Below are positions 8,961 through 15,860 of a DNA stretch of 36,463 nt, piece after piece; position 1 is the first letter of the stretch; the number at the start of each line of letters is the position of its first letter. The position numbers were made by a program, and so were the translations under genes. The notes under the pieces are model-generated. The model was not told where the DNA came from and made no database searches. It was given only the letters and a program-made list of their open reading frames with translations. Source of the stretch: Bacteroidales bacterium (GTDB taxonomy: Bacteria > Bacteroidota > Bacteroidia > Bacteroidales > Paludibacteraceae); assembly GCA_021371875.1 (NCBI GenBank), contig JAJFVH010000055.1, forward strand, positions 1 through 36,463. Direction: 5' to 3'.

Positions 8961-9556
8961 TGATTCGATTATTTGATTTATTTTTTTCCTCCGTTGGAAT
9001 TCTATTGTTACTTCCTTTATTTTTACTTATTTATATTTTGATTATTATTGAAAGTAAAGGCGGAGGATTCTACATGCAGAATAGAGTCGGGAAAAATGGT
9101 ATTGATTTTAAATTAATCAAATTCAGATCAATGAGAGTCGGCTCCGATAAAAAGAGTTTGATTACAATCGGAGAATGTGATCCCAGAATGACAAAAATGG
9201 GATACCTTATCAGACGGCTTAAGTTAGATGAGTTACCTCAACTTTTCAATGTATTAAAAGGTGAAATGAGTTTAGTAGGTCCACGACCTGAAGTTCGTAA
9301 ATATGTTGATTTATACACCCCTGAACAAGTTAGGGTCTTGACTGTTCGACCGGGAATCACAGATTATGCATCTATTGAGTATATTAATGAAAATGAGATT
9401 CTCGGCAATGTGACAAACCCTGAAAAGGTTTACATTGAAGAAATCATACCTCGTAAAATTCATTTAAATATGAAATATATAAATAATCAGAGTGTTAAGG
9501 AGTATTTTAAAATAATATTCTTGACATTTGGGAGAGTTAACAAAAAAACTAATTGA
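8960..9556 (+). CDS. Small monotopic phosphoglycosyl transferase (PglC-like bacterial sugar transferase)
   Basis: A 198-residue enzyme of the bacterial sugar transferase family. It has one N-terminal re-entrant hydrophobic helix (about 9-31), a KFRSM motif (54-58), the catalytic Asp-Glu pair in KLDELPQLFNVLKGE (D90-E91) and MSLVGPRPE (103-111). It transfers phospho-sugar from a UDP-sugar to undecaprenyl phosphate, the first membrane step of repeat-unit assembly. The size matches the minimal PglC type rather than the long WcaJ type. It is translationally coupled to the aminotransferase, so the amino sugar made there may be its substrate. It is the last gene of the rightward locus and faces the convergent rmlD. 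Confidence 0.93.
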   Translation: MIRLFDLFFSSVGILLLLPLFLLIYILIIIESKGGGFYMQNRVGKNGIDFKLIKFRSMRVGSDKKSLITIGECDPRMTKMGYLIRRLKLDELPQLFNVLKGEMSLVGPRPEVRKYVDLYTPEQVRVLTVRPGITDYASIEYINENEILGNVTNPEKVYIEEIIPRKIHLNMKYINNQSVKEYFKIIFLTFGRVNKKTN

Positions 9557-9653
9557 AAACAAATCAGGTTGTTTCGGTGATATTGACCACTTTTTAGGTT
9601 GTGGCGTGAGCAAAGAGGTTGTACAAAAACAGGAAATCGATGCTCAGGTTTAT
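9557..9653. other. Convergent spacer with four AGGTT words at 10-bp multiples
   Basis: This 97-bp gap between the convergent phosphoglycosyl transferase and rmlD genes has no clear terminator. AGGTT occurs at 9566, 9596, 9616 and 9646, spaced 30, 20 and 30 bp, the first three continuing as AGGTTGT. A plus-strand frame is open for 37 codons (9557-9670) without a start codon. The meaning of either signal is unknown. Confidence 0.3.
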
Positions 9654-10517
9654 CTACACTTTCTTTTGTAAAAGGGCAATACACTTTTCAAGGCTCTCTT
9701 CCCAATGAGGAATGGTTATTTCGTAAGTGGCTTTGATTTTGGATTTGTTCAGCACGCTATAGTGAGGGCGTGGCGTGCGTGTAGGATAGTCTTTCGTCTC
9801 GATGGGTTGTACGCTGCACTCAATTCCCGCTATGCGATGAATGCTTTTAGCAAAGTCGTACCAACTACACACTCCCTCGTTGGAAAAATGATAAATGCCT
9901 GGCACAAATGGTTCGTGATCCAAAAGGTTCATGATTGCTTCCGCCAAATCGGCAGCATAGGTCGGGGTTCCAACCTGATCGAAAATCACGTTGAGCGAAT
10001 CACATTCGGCGCCGCGTTTCATCATCGTTTTTACAAAGTTGCTGCCAAATGATGAGTAAAGCCACGAAGTACGAATAATTACTGCTTGCCGGCATCTTTC
10101 GAGCAAAGCTTCTTCACCTGCCAACTTCGATTTCCCATAAACACTTGATGGACAAACAGGTTGATCTTCGGTATAGGGCACGTGATTCGTTCCGTCATAA
10201 ACATAATCCGTCGAAACATGCACTACTTTCAACTTGTTGGCGGCAGCTATTTCGGCAATATTTTTCACTGCATCGCGGTTTATTTTATAGCAAAGTTCCA
10301 CATCGTCCTCAGCTTTATCCACGGCGGTGTAAGCAGCACAATTCACAATAATATCCACAGTATGGGCTTTGACAAAAATTTCAAGCGCCGTCTTATCACA
10401 AATGTCAAGTTCGTCAATATCGGTATAAATATAATTGAATGCCGGATAACGTGCTGCGGCTTGCTGCATTTCGTTGCCTAATTGTCCGTGGCTGCCGGTG
10501 ATTAATATGTTTGTCAT
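9654..10517 (-). CDS. rmlD: dTDP-4-dehydrorhamnose reductase
   Basis: A 287-residue short-chain dehydrogenase-type reductase. It has an N-terminal GSHGQLG nucleotide-binding loop (8-14), STDYVYDGT (102-110), and the catalytic YGKSK (Tyr127, Lys131). It reduces dTDP-4-dehydro-L-rhamnose to dTDP-L-rhamnose with NAD(P)H, the final step of the pathway. ATG at 10517 is preferred to an upstream TTG at 10532. It is the last gene of the leftward rmlA-rmlC-rmlD series and converges on the polysaccharide locus. No rmlB is present. Confidence 0.95.
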   Translation of the reverse strand: MTNILITGSHGQLGNEMQQAAARYPAFNYIYTDIDELDICDKTALEIFVKAHTVDIIVNCAAYTAVDKAEDDVELCYKINRDAVKNIAEIAAANKLKVVHVSTDYVYDGTNHVPYTEDQPVCPSSVYGKSKLAGEEALLERCRQAVIIRTSWLYSSFGSNFVKTMMKRGAECDSLNVIFDQVGTPTYAADLAEAIMNLLDHEPFVPGIYHFSNEGVCSWYDFAKSIHRIAGIECSVQPIETKDYPTRTPRPHYSVLNKSKIKATYEITIPHWEESLEKCIALLQKKV

Positions 10518-10532
10518 AATAGCTCTTCCCAA

Positions 10533-10549
10533 CCTCCCCGATGGGGAGG
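10533..10549. repeat. GC-rich hairpin between rmlC and rmlD
   Basis: CCTCCCC and GGGGAGG form a perfect 7-bp stem around the loop GAT. It lies 16 bp upstream of the rmlD start codon, inside the presumed transcript. It may be a dispersed palindrome rather than a terminator, since no T run follows on the minus strand. Confidence 0.6.
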
Positions 10550-10601
10550 AATAATAGTCAGTTTTGTTATTATTAATAAATTATCGAACCTCTTTGTTTT
10601 C

Positions 10602-10616
10602 CCCTCCTTCGGAGGG
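10602..10616. repeat. Second GC-rich hairpin just after rmlC
   Basis: CCCTCC-TTC-GGAGGG is a perfect 6-bp stem with a three-base loop, 14 bp beyond the rmlC stop. On the minus strand it is followed by a run of A, not T, so it does not look like an intrinsic terminator. It may protect the rmlC 3' end or belong to the same repeat class as 10533-10549. Confidence 0.55.
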
Positions 10617-10630
10617 ATCAGCGGAAGCTT

Positions 10631-11179
10631 TTAAAAAGTCTTCTCTGCATCCTTAAACAACGGATGTTTAGTGTCTTTGTCCGAAACCAGCGCTTTACCG
10701 GCAGGAATCTTCCAGTCGATGGACAAAGCCGGATCGTTATATATAATGCCGCGTTCGAGTGCAGGATTGTAAAAATCGTCGCACTTGTACGAGAAAACAG
10801 CCGTTTCACTCAGTACCGAAAAACCGTGCGCAAATCCTTGCGGAATAAAGAATTGCAAATGATTTTCTCCGGTGAGTTCCACGCCATACCATTGTCCGTA
10901 AGTGGGAGAAGAAGCCCGTAAATCCACCGCTACATCCCAAACCACACCCTGAATCACCGAAACCAGTTTTGATTGGCTATGTGGATGAAGCTGATAATGC
11001 AATCCGCGAATCACGCCATAACCCGATTTGGATTGGTTATCCTGACAAAAATGGATATTAAGACCTACTTCGTTATAAATTTTTTCGTTATACGATTCAA
11101 AAAAGAAACCACGTGCATCAGCAAATATGCGGGGTTTGATAATCAACAGGTCCGAGACAGGAGTTTCTATAATTTCCAT
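10631..11179 (-). CDS. rmlC: dTDP-4-dehydrorhamnose 3,5-epimerase
   Basis: A 182-residue cupin enzyme of normal length. It has FADARGFFFESY (19-30), the catalytic-His motif IRGLHYQ (His61), VAVDLR (Asp86), FIPQGFAHGF (111-120) and the Tyr131 region FSYKC. It epimerises C3 and C5 of dTDP-4-dehydro-6-deoxy-D-glucose. ATG 11179 (MEIIETPV) is chosen over an upstream TTG at 11188. It lies between rmlA and rmlD on the same strand with short gaps, so the three are likely one operon. Confidence 0.95.
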   Translation of the reverse strand: MEIIETPVSDLLIIKPRIFADARGFFFESYNEKIYNEVGLNIHFCQDNQSKSGYGVIRGLHYQLHPHSQSKLVSVIQGVVWDVAVDLRASSPTYGQWYGVELTGENHLQFFIPQGFAHGFSVLSETAVFSYKCDDFYNPALERGIIYNDPALSIDWKIPAGKALVSDKDTKHPLFKDAEKTF

Positions 11180-11241
11180 TAAACACAAATTAATACGAAT
11201 TCAGATGCTAGATAAAAAGAAAAAGTTCCGAGTTTTGAGAG

Positions 11242-11277
11242 ACTCAAGCAACTTAATCAACTCAATTAACTCATTAA
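11242..11277. repeat. Four imperfect 9-bp tandem repeats between rmlA and rmlC
   Basis: The units ACTCAAGCA, ACTTAATCA, ACTCAATTA and ACTCATTAA follow each other without gaps in the rmlA-rmlC spacer. They are non-coding as far as I can see. Similar ACTCAATTAACTC-like arrays may occur elsewhere in the genome. Confidence 0.6.
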
Positions 11278-11292
11278 CCAATCACCGGTTTA

Positions 11293-12165
11293 TCAAACAA
11301 CTTCATTTGCAATTTTAATCAAATATTCACCATAATGGTTTTTCTTCAAAGGTGCAGCTAATTTGAGCAGTTGTTCGCGACTGATATAACCATTCCGGTA
11401 AGCTATTTCTTCGAGGCAGGCGATTTTCAATCCCTGCCGGTTTTCGATGGTGGCAATAAAATTAGATGCTTCGAGCAAGCTGTCGTGCGTTCCCGTATCG
11501 AGCCAGGCCATGCCACGTCCCATCATTTTCAGACTCAGGCGTCCTTCTTCAAGATACAACCGGTTGAGGTCGGTAATTTCCAGCTCGCCGCGTTTCGACG
11601 GTTTCAGTCCTTTCGATTTTTTCACCACATCGTTACTGTAAAAATACAAACCGGTTACAGCATAGTTCGATTTCGGCTGGGCAGGCTTTTCCTCGAGGCT
11701 CAATACTTTCCCTGTTGGATCAAACTCTGCCACTCCATAACGTTCGGGGTCGTTCACATAATATCCAAAAACAATGGCGCCATCTTTCAACTCGGCGGCT
11801 TCACGCAAAGTACGCGTAAAGTCGAAACCATAGAATATATTATCGCCCAGCACCATACACACATTGTCATCATCGATAAATTTTTCACCAATAATAAATG
11901 CCTGTGCCAAACCATCGGGCGATGGTTGAATGGCATATTCGAGTTTAATACCCAAATCATCGCCATTACCCAGTAAATTTTCATAAAGATGAATGTCTTG
12001 AGGAGTGGAAATAATAAGTATTTCCCTGATACCCGCCAACAGCAATACCGAAAGCGGATAATAAATCATGGGTTTGTCGTAAACCGGAATAATTTGTTTT
12101 GAAATACTTTTAGTAACAGGATATAAACGAGTACCGGAACCACCGGCCAGAACAATACCTTTCAT
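11293..12165 (-). CDS. rmlA: Glucose-1-phosphate thymidylyltransferase
   Basis: A 290-residue nucleotidyltransferase starting [16 protein letters not shown], with the LAGGSGTRL nucleotide-binding signature (6-14) and the substrate motif [15 protein letters not shown] (23-37). It also has VLGDNIFYG (metal site) and the EEKP motif. It makes dTDP-glucose from dTTP and glucose-1-phosphate, the first step to dTDP-L-rhamnose, and is normally feedback-inhibited by dTDP-rhamnose. It is the first of the three rml genes, with a likely promoter 45 nt upstream. The next step, rmlB, is missing from the window. Confidence 0.96.
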   Translation of the reverse strand: MKGIVLAGGSGTRLYPVTKSISKQIIPVYDKPMIYYPLSVLLLAGIREILIISTPQDIHLYENLLGNGDDLGIKLEYAIQPSPDGLAQAFIIGEKFIDDDNVCMVLGDNIFYGFDFTRTLREAAELKDGAIVFGYYVNDPERYGVAEFDPTGKVLSLEEKPAQPKSNYAVTGLYFYSNDVVKKSKGLKPSKRGELEITDLNRLYLEEGRLSLKMMGRGMAWLDTGTHDSLLEASNFIATIENRQGLKIACLEEIAYRNGYISREQLLKLAAPLKKNHYGEYLIKIANEVV

Positions 12166-12209
12166 TTCGCCTTGTTTTTAGGATGAATGTTATGATTCTT
12201 TAAACGTTC

Positions 12210-12217
12210 CAAAAATA
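12210..12217 (-). promoter_or_regulatory. -7 box for the rmlACD operon
   Basis: TATTTTTG on the minus strand fits TAnnTTTG, 44 nt before the rmlA ATG. It separates the rml genes from the DUF4924 gene upstream on the same strand. No clear TTG is seen at the -33 distance. Confidence 0.45.
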
Positions 12218-12228
12218 CACATTTTTCC

Positions 12229-12256
12229 TGAAACATGAAACACGAAACGCAAAACA
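12229..12256. repeat. Four 7-bp tandem repeats after the DUF4924 gene
   Basis: TGAAACA, TGAAACA, CGAAACG and CAAAACA run directly up to the DUF4924 stop codon and lie just upstream of the rmlA -7 box. Related ACACGAAACA text appears in the arms of the nadC terminator at 27641. Function unknown. Confidence 0.6.
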
Positions 12257-12805
12257 TCAGTTCTCCAGATCGAGTTCTCCGTTTTTATATTGTTGATAAT
12301 TTTTGGCAAGAAGTATCATAAACTTGCTTACCTCTGTTTTAGCCTGTTGAGTCTCAGGGCTAATTTCAGCCTTTTTCATACGTAGTACCATAATGCCATA
12401 CATAAAATTAAAACAAAGTTCTATGTCGCTCAAGCCTTCTTCCCCTTTTTGGCGTAATTGATTGATAAAGGGAAGAATATGAAAGAATTTGGCATTATAG
12501 GCAGGTACTTGCTCTGATTTGAGTATCAACGCATGGAAATCGTTAAGTTCGATAATAATATTTTTATTCAATTGTAAATGACCTTGTTCCTGCACATTTT
12601 CAAGTCGCATCATTTCAATAAGACTTTCGTACCATTCGTACAATGATTTGCGTTCAACCTCATCTTTTACAGGGAAAGTCGATATAATCCGTTCATTTAT
12701 CGTGTCGATATTCAAATCGAATGCACGAATCAAATCCTCTATCTGCCACATATACAGCAAATATTCACAAATATTTTCTTTTTTAAGTTTGCGGGCTATA
12801 AACAT
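12257..12805 (-). CDS. DUF4924-family protein
   Basis: A 182-residue, mostly helical, charged protein without signal peptide or membrane segment. It begins MFIARKLKKENICEYLLYMWQ and contains the conserved QIEDLIRAF stretch. I recognise it as the Bacteroidota-restricted family DUF4924, whose function is unknown. ATG at 12805 is chosen over an upstream TTG at 12814. It lies downstream of the rplY-pth-S4 gene group on the same strand, separated by 144 bp containing a dispersed repeat. It is probably cytoplasmic. Confidence 0.75.
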   Translation of the reverse strand: MFIARKLKKENICEYLLYMWQIEDLIRAFDLNIDTINERIISTFPVKDEVERKSLYEWYESLIEMMRLENVQEQGHLQLNKNIIIELNDFHALILKSEQVPAYNAKFFHILPFINQLRQKGEEGLSDIELCFNFMYGIMVLRMKKAEISPETQQAKTEVSKFMILLAKNYQQYKNGELDLEN

Positions 12806-12913
12806 GGCGATCAATTTATAATTAACAATTTCATGATTTAAATAATATCAATGTTGTATTTTATGAAGTCCAATGACACAATAGATTAATAGGACAACAT
12901 TAAGTTCGTCTTG

Positions 12914-12957
12914 CTGTGTCTCGACTTTAGGTGAGAGGCGAGAGGAGAATTAGGGGG
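12914..12957 (-). repeat. Dispersed repeat, copy A, beginning CCCCCTAA
   Basis: Read on the minus strand this begins CCCCCTAATTC and continues through CTCTCGCC and CACCTAAAG to GAGACACAG. It closely matches copy B at 13471-13512. Copy A supplies the stop codon of the S4-domain protein (TAA at 12950-12952). Such CCCCTAAATC-type elements are, from memory, common between genes in Bacteroidota. Confidence 0.65.
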
Positions 12958-13369
12958 TATCAAAATCCCAATCTCCCTCCTCGTCCATAAACACGGGTTC
13001 GATAAAGTCATCGAGATCGCGGCGTTCTTTTTTGGTAGGTCGTCCCGTTCCACGGTCGCGTCCGGTTTGTCCGGCAATTTTGCCCAATTCAATCAACTCA
13101 AGCTGATCGGGCGTGGTAACATTTTCCATAAAACCCGGAACGAGCTTGGCATTCATCCGGTTTTCGGCGAGCGCAAGCACTTTAAACGAAAAAAGAATAG
13201 GATTACGTTTGATACAAACCACATCACCCACTTTTACATTGCGTGATGGTTTTACCTGCACGTTTTGAATAATCACTTTCCCTTTTTTGCAAGCTTCGGC
13301 AGCCAAAGTTCGTGTCTTAAACAAACGCACCGCCCATAACCATTTATCTATGCGTACTTCGGTTTTCAT
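12950..13369 (-). CDS. hslR: S4-domain RNA-binding protein, Hsp15 (HslR)-like
   Basis: A 139-residue protein whose N-terminal half is an S4 domain (VRIDKWLWAVRLFKTRTLAAEA...GKVIIQNVQVKPSRNVKVGD, residues 5-48). A basic segment follows (RPTKKERRDLDDF) and then an acidic tail. This is the layout of Hsp15, which binds 50S subunits carrying stalled nascent chains after premature release, aiding recycling. The neighbouring peptidyl-tRNA hydrolase gene upstream on the same strand fits a ribosome-rescue theme. Its last codons and stop lie within a dispersed repeat (copy A), so the C-terminal few residues may be strain-variable. Confidence 0.85.
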   Translation of the reverse strand: MKTEVRIDKWLWAVRLFKTRTLAAEACKKGKVIIQNVQVKPSRNVKVGDVVCIKRNPILFSFKVLALAENRMNAKLVPGFMENVTTPDQLELIELGKIAGQTGRDRGTGRPTKKERRDLDDFIEPVFMDEEGDWDFDTP

Positions 13370-13389
13370 AAACCCCTCTCAATCTTCAA

Positions 13390-13405
13390 TCCGTCAGCTG
13401 ACGGA
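13390..13405. repeat. Perfect 16-bp palindrome between pth and hslR
   Basis: TCCGTCAGCTGACGGA is its own reverse complement and is flanked by further partial symmetry (AATCTT...GAGATT). It lies 21 bp upstream of the hslR ATG within the likely transcript. It could fold in RNA or bind a dimeric protein; no poly-T tract marks it as a terminator for the minus strand. Confidence 0.6.
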
Positions 13406-13470
13406 GAGATTTTAAAACACCCTTATTAAATAAAAACTTTTAGTTAATGAAATAATATAGTCCCCTTTAC

Positions 13471-13512
13471 CGTGTCTCTGCTTTAGGCGAGAAGCGAGAT
13501 GGGATTTAGGGG
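13471..13512 (-). repeat. Dispersed repeat, copy B, beginning CCCCTAA
   Basis: On the minus strand this starts CCCCTAAATCCC, continues CTCGCTTCTCGCCTAAAG and ends GAGACACGG, aligning with copy A about 550 bp away. It begins 2 bases after the pth stop codon. Both copies sit immediately 3' of genes in the same orientation. Confidence 0.65.
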
Positions 13513-13514
13513 CT

Positions 13515-14078
13515 TCATTTCCCATTAAACTGTGTCATGGTTAACTGCATTCCTGCCAAACAGAAACTCTGAATAATTTCGACACAACGTTCGGCGCGTT
13601 CGGGCAAAGCCGAGGATTGTTCAGCCGTCCATTTCCCCAGCACGTATTCCACTTGCCGGCCTTTAGGAAAATCGCTCCCAATTCCAAACCGCAAACGCGC
13701 ATAATTGCTGTGCCCGAGTATTTCCTGAATATTTTTCAATCCGTTGTGCCCGGCATCCGAACCCTGAGGTTTCAGGCGCAACGTTCCGAATGGCAATGCA
13801 ATATCATCTACAATAACCAGAACGTTCTCAATTTCAATTTTTTCTTTTTGCATCCAATAACGCAGTGCATTTCCACTCAGGTTCATAAATGTGGAAGGTT
13901 TTAATAATATGAGTGTACGCCCTTTCAGCTTCACATGGCAAGTGTAGCCGTACCGGTTTTCGGTAAAAAAAACATTGGACGCCTTAGCAAAAGCGTCCAA
14001 TATTGTAAAACCTATGTTGTGGCGGGTGTCCTGGTACTCATTACCGATGTTACCCAATCCTACAATTAAGTACTTCAT
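13515..14078 (-). CDS. pth: Peptidyl-tRNA hydrolase
   Basis: A 187-residue enzyme of normal length. It starts [10 protein letters not shown] and has Asn10, catalytic His20 in TRHNIGF, Asn66 in [10 protein letters not shown], Asp91 in VDDIALP, and HNGLKNI (111-117). It releases peptides from tRNA after drop-off and is essential in most bacteria. The gene follows rplY after 13 bp and precedes hslR, so rplY-pth-hslR probably form one operon concerned with ribosome function. Confidence 0.97.
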   Translation of the reverse strand: MKYLIVGLGNIGNEYQDTRHNIGFTILDAFAKASNVFFTENRYGYTCHVKLKGRTLILLKPSTFMNLSGNALRYWMQKEKIEIENVLVIVDDIALPFGTLRLKPQGSDAGHNGLKNIQEILGHSNYARLRFGIGSDFPKGRQVEYVLGKWTAEQSSALPERAERCVEIIQSFCLAGMQLTMTQFNGK

Positions 14079-14091
14079 TCAAGTCGAGAAA

Positions 14092-14676
14092 TTATTTTTT
14101 ACCTGTAGCAGCGGTAGCAGCGGCGCCACGGGCAGCTCTTGTTAATTTAACTTGTGCAACAACAGCGTTTTTAGCGTTCAGTATTTCAAGGTTTTCGGCT
14201 GTTACCTTAGCAACCTGAATTGTTTTTCCTAAACCTAAAGAAGTTACATCGATAACGATTCTTTCCGGAATCTGCGTGTAAATACCTTTTACTTTCAGTT
14301 TACGCATTTCGAGGCTCAATTTACCCCCGGCTTTCACACCTTCGGCCAAACCTTCAAGTTTAACAGGTAATTCTACAACAACCGGTTTATCTTCCGAAAC
14401 TTGTAAAAAGTCGATGTGTAATACTTTGTCAGTTACCGGATGAAATTGCAAAGCCTTCATAATGGCTTTACATTTATTGCCATCTATGTCCAAATCAACA
14501 ACAAATACGTCAGGTGAATACACCAATTTACGTAAATCGCTCACCGTCGTAGTAAAATGTACGTTTTCTTTTCCTCCGTAAAGCACGCAAGGCACGTTTT
14601 CTGCAACGCGTTCAGCTTTCGAGGCTTTTTTTCCAAGGTCAGTTCTTACTGTTCCTTTTAATTCAAATGTTTTCAT
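14092..14676 (-). CDS. rplY: 50S ribosomal protein L25, long (CTC) form
   Basis: A 194-residue protein with an N-terminal 5S rRNA-binding L25 domain (about 1-92: FELKGTVRTDLGKKASKAER...CVLYGG) and a C-terminal CTC domain (about 95-180: VELPVKLEGLAEGVKAGGKL...). An Ala-rich tail follows. The length fits the long general-stress form rather than the short E. coli form. It is first in the leftward operon with pth and hslR, and has a well-formed promoter about 100 nt upstream. Confidence 0.96.
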   Translation of the reverse strand: MKTFELKGTVRTDLGKKASKAERVAENVPCVLYGGKENVHFTTTVSDLRKLVYSPDVFVVDLDIDGNKCKAIMKALQFHPVTDKVLHIDFLQVSEDKPVVVELPVKLEGLAEGVKAGGKLSLEMRKLKVKGIYTQIPERIVIDVTSLGLGKTIQVAKVTAENLEILNAKNAVVAQVKLTRAARGAAATAATGKK

Positions 14677-14775
14677 TCGTTTAAAATAATTGTGTTACTC
14701 AAAATTTAAGCGTTTCGTTATTATGTGATTAGTCGCTTAATTTCCCATCACACTTTCTTTTTCAAAAAAGTGGAA

Positions 14776-14806
14776 CAAAAGTACTGTTTTTTTTGAAGAT
14801 ACACAA
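14776..14806 (-). promoter_or_regulatory. Promoter of the rplY-pth-hslR operon
   Basis: On the minus strand a TTG (14804-14806) is followed after 20 nt by TACTTTTG (14776-14783), matching the Bacteroidota -33/-7 pattern. The expected start near 14769 leaves a leader of about 90 nt before rplY, in which TGTGAT and ATCACA could pair. Confidence 0.65.
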
Positions 14807-14888
14807 CAGCTTCTATTCATTAATTCTAATTATTGACTACTTTTGATAATAATTTGAATAACAGTATCGCTAATTGAAAAAAATGTAT

Positions 14889-14896
14889 TATATTTG
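14889..14896 (+). promoter_or_regulatory. -7 box of the infC-rpmI-rplT operon
   Basis: TATATTTG fits TAnnTTTG. Transcription would begin near 14903, downstream of the only in-frame upstream ATG (14883) and TTG (14874). That removes both as infC start codons and leaves a leader of about 55 nt. The -33 box is not obvious. Confidence 0.6.
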
Positions 14897-14942
14897 CGCG
14901 CTCAAAAATGTATACACAGTATTTTATTCACAATTAAATTTA

Positions 14943-14948
14943 GGGAGG
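14943..14948 (+). promoter_or_regulatory. Strong Shine-Dalgarno of infC
   Basis: GGGAGG (within TAGGGAGGAAA) lies 9 nt before an ATA codon in the infC frame. Strong Shine-Dalgarno sequences are rare in Bacteroidota and none of the other genes here has one, so this site decides the infC start. Confidence 0.75.
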
Positions 14949-14957
14949 AAACAAGCA

Positions 14958-15515
14958 ATAGCTAAACAACTAACCATCAGGCCTCAGAGGGGTAGAGAAA
15001 AAGATCAACCCAACAGGATAAATGAAAAAATCAAGGGCCTAAAAGAAGTACGTTTGGTAGGAGATAACGTTGAACAAGGCATTTATTCGTTTGAAGAAGC
15101 CATGCGAATCGCAGATCAACTCGAATTAGATTTGGTGGAAATTTCGCCAAATGCCGTACCGCCTGTTTGCAAGATTGTTGACTATCAAAAGTTTTTGTAC
15201 CATCAAAAAAAACGTGAAAAAGAGCAAAAGGCAAAAACTGCTAAAGTTATCCTGAAGGAAATCCGTTTCGGTCCTCAGACTGATGATCATGATTATAATT
15301 TCAAATTGAAACATGCTCAGGAATTTTTGAAAGAAGGATGTAAAGTGAAAGCTTACGTGTTCTTTAAAGGTCGTTCCATTCTTTTCAAAGATCAAGGTGA
15401 AGTGCTTTTAGCTCGTTTTGCCAACGATTTGGAAGATTACGCCAAAGTTGATCAGCTGCCCCAGCTGGAAGGAAAGCGAATGATTATCATGTTTTCTCCC
15501 AAAAAAACAAAATAA
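14958..15515 (+). CDS. infC: Translation initiation factor IF-3, probable AUA start
   Basis: From the ATA at 14958 the product is 185 residues, beginning (M)[24 protein letters not shown]. The N-terminal domain holds [26 protein letters not shown] and [21 protein letters not shown] lysine-rich linker follows, then the C-terminal domain with [20 protein letters not shown] and [19 protein letters not shown]-3 binds the 30S subunit and rejects poor start codons. A longer frame from TTG 14874 or ATG 14883 would add residues unlike IF-3 and lies at or upstream of the promoter. The next in-frame ATG is far inside the N-domain. An AUA start is analogous to the AUU start of E. coli infC, which allows IF-3 to repress its own synthesis. 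First gene of infC-rpmI-rplT. Confidence 0.93.
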   Translation: MAKQLTIRPQRGREKDQPNRINEKIKGLKEVRLVGDNVEQGIYSFEEAMRIADQLELDLVEISPNAVPPVCKIVDYQKFLYHQKKREKEQKAKTAKVILKEIRFGPQTDDHDYNFKLKHAQEFLKEGCKVKAYVFFKGRSILFKDQGEVLLARFANDLEDYAKVDQLPQLEGKRMIIMFSPKKTK

Positions 15516-15552
15516 TTTATCAGAGATTTTTTATAAATTAAATATAATAACA

Positions 15553-15750
15553 ATGCCAAAAATGAAAACTATCTCCGGTGCAAAAAAAAGGTTCACCCTT
15601 ACCGGAACAGGAAAGATTAAAAGAAAACATGCTTTTAAGAGTCACATTCTGACTAAAAAAACAACAAAGCAAAAACGTAACCTGACTCATGTAGCCCTTA
15701 TAAACAAGGCTGACCTGACAAACGTTAAAGAAATGCTTTGTTTGAAATAA
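15553..15750 (+). CDS. rpmI: 50S ribosomal protein L35
   Basis: A 65-residue, highly basic protein starting [24 protein letters not shown], with the family's [19 protein letters not shown] segment. Normal length. It lies 37 bp after infC and 110 bp before rplT, the usual order. It binds 23S rRNA in the large subunit. Confidence 0.97.
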   Translation: MPKMKTISGAKKRFTLTGTGKIKRKHAFKSHILTKKTTKQKRNLTHVALINKADLTNVKEMLCLK

Positions 15751-15860
15751 AAGTCGAAATTGAACGATTAATTACATTTTTCTTAGTCAAAAAATCAGAG
15801 TGCTTTAGCTTCAAGTTCGTATAAAATTACGACGCTAACATTCACAAATCATTTTTAATT

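Noticed and set aside
9557..9670. Small gene or gene remnant on the plus strand
   Set aside because: No start codon, no recognisable family and overlap with the 3' end of rmlD; kept only as an observation.
14874..14957. N-terminal extension of IF-3 from TTG 14874 or ATG 14883
   Set aside because: The TTG and ATG lie at or upstream of the likely -7 box, and the extension has no resemblance to IF-3.
15751..15860. L20-binding autoregulatory site before rplT
   Set aside because: Only a 5-bp hairpin is visible and no mimic of the 23S rRNA site could be recognised by eye.
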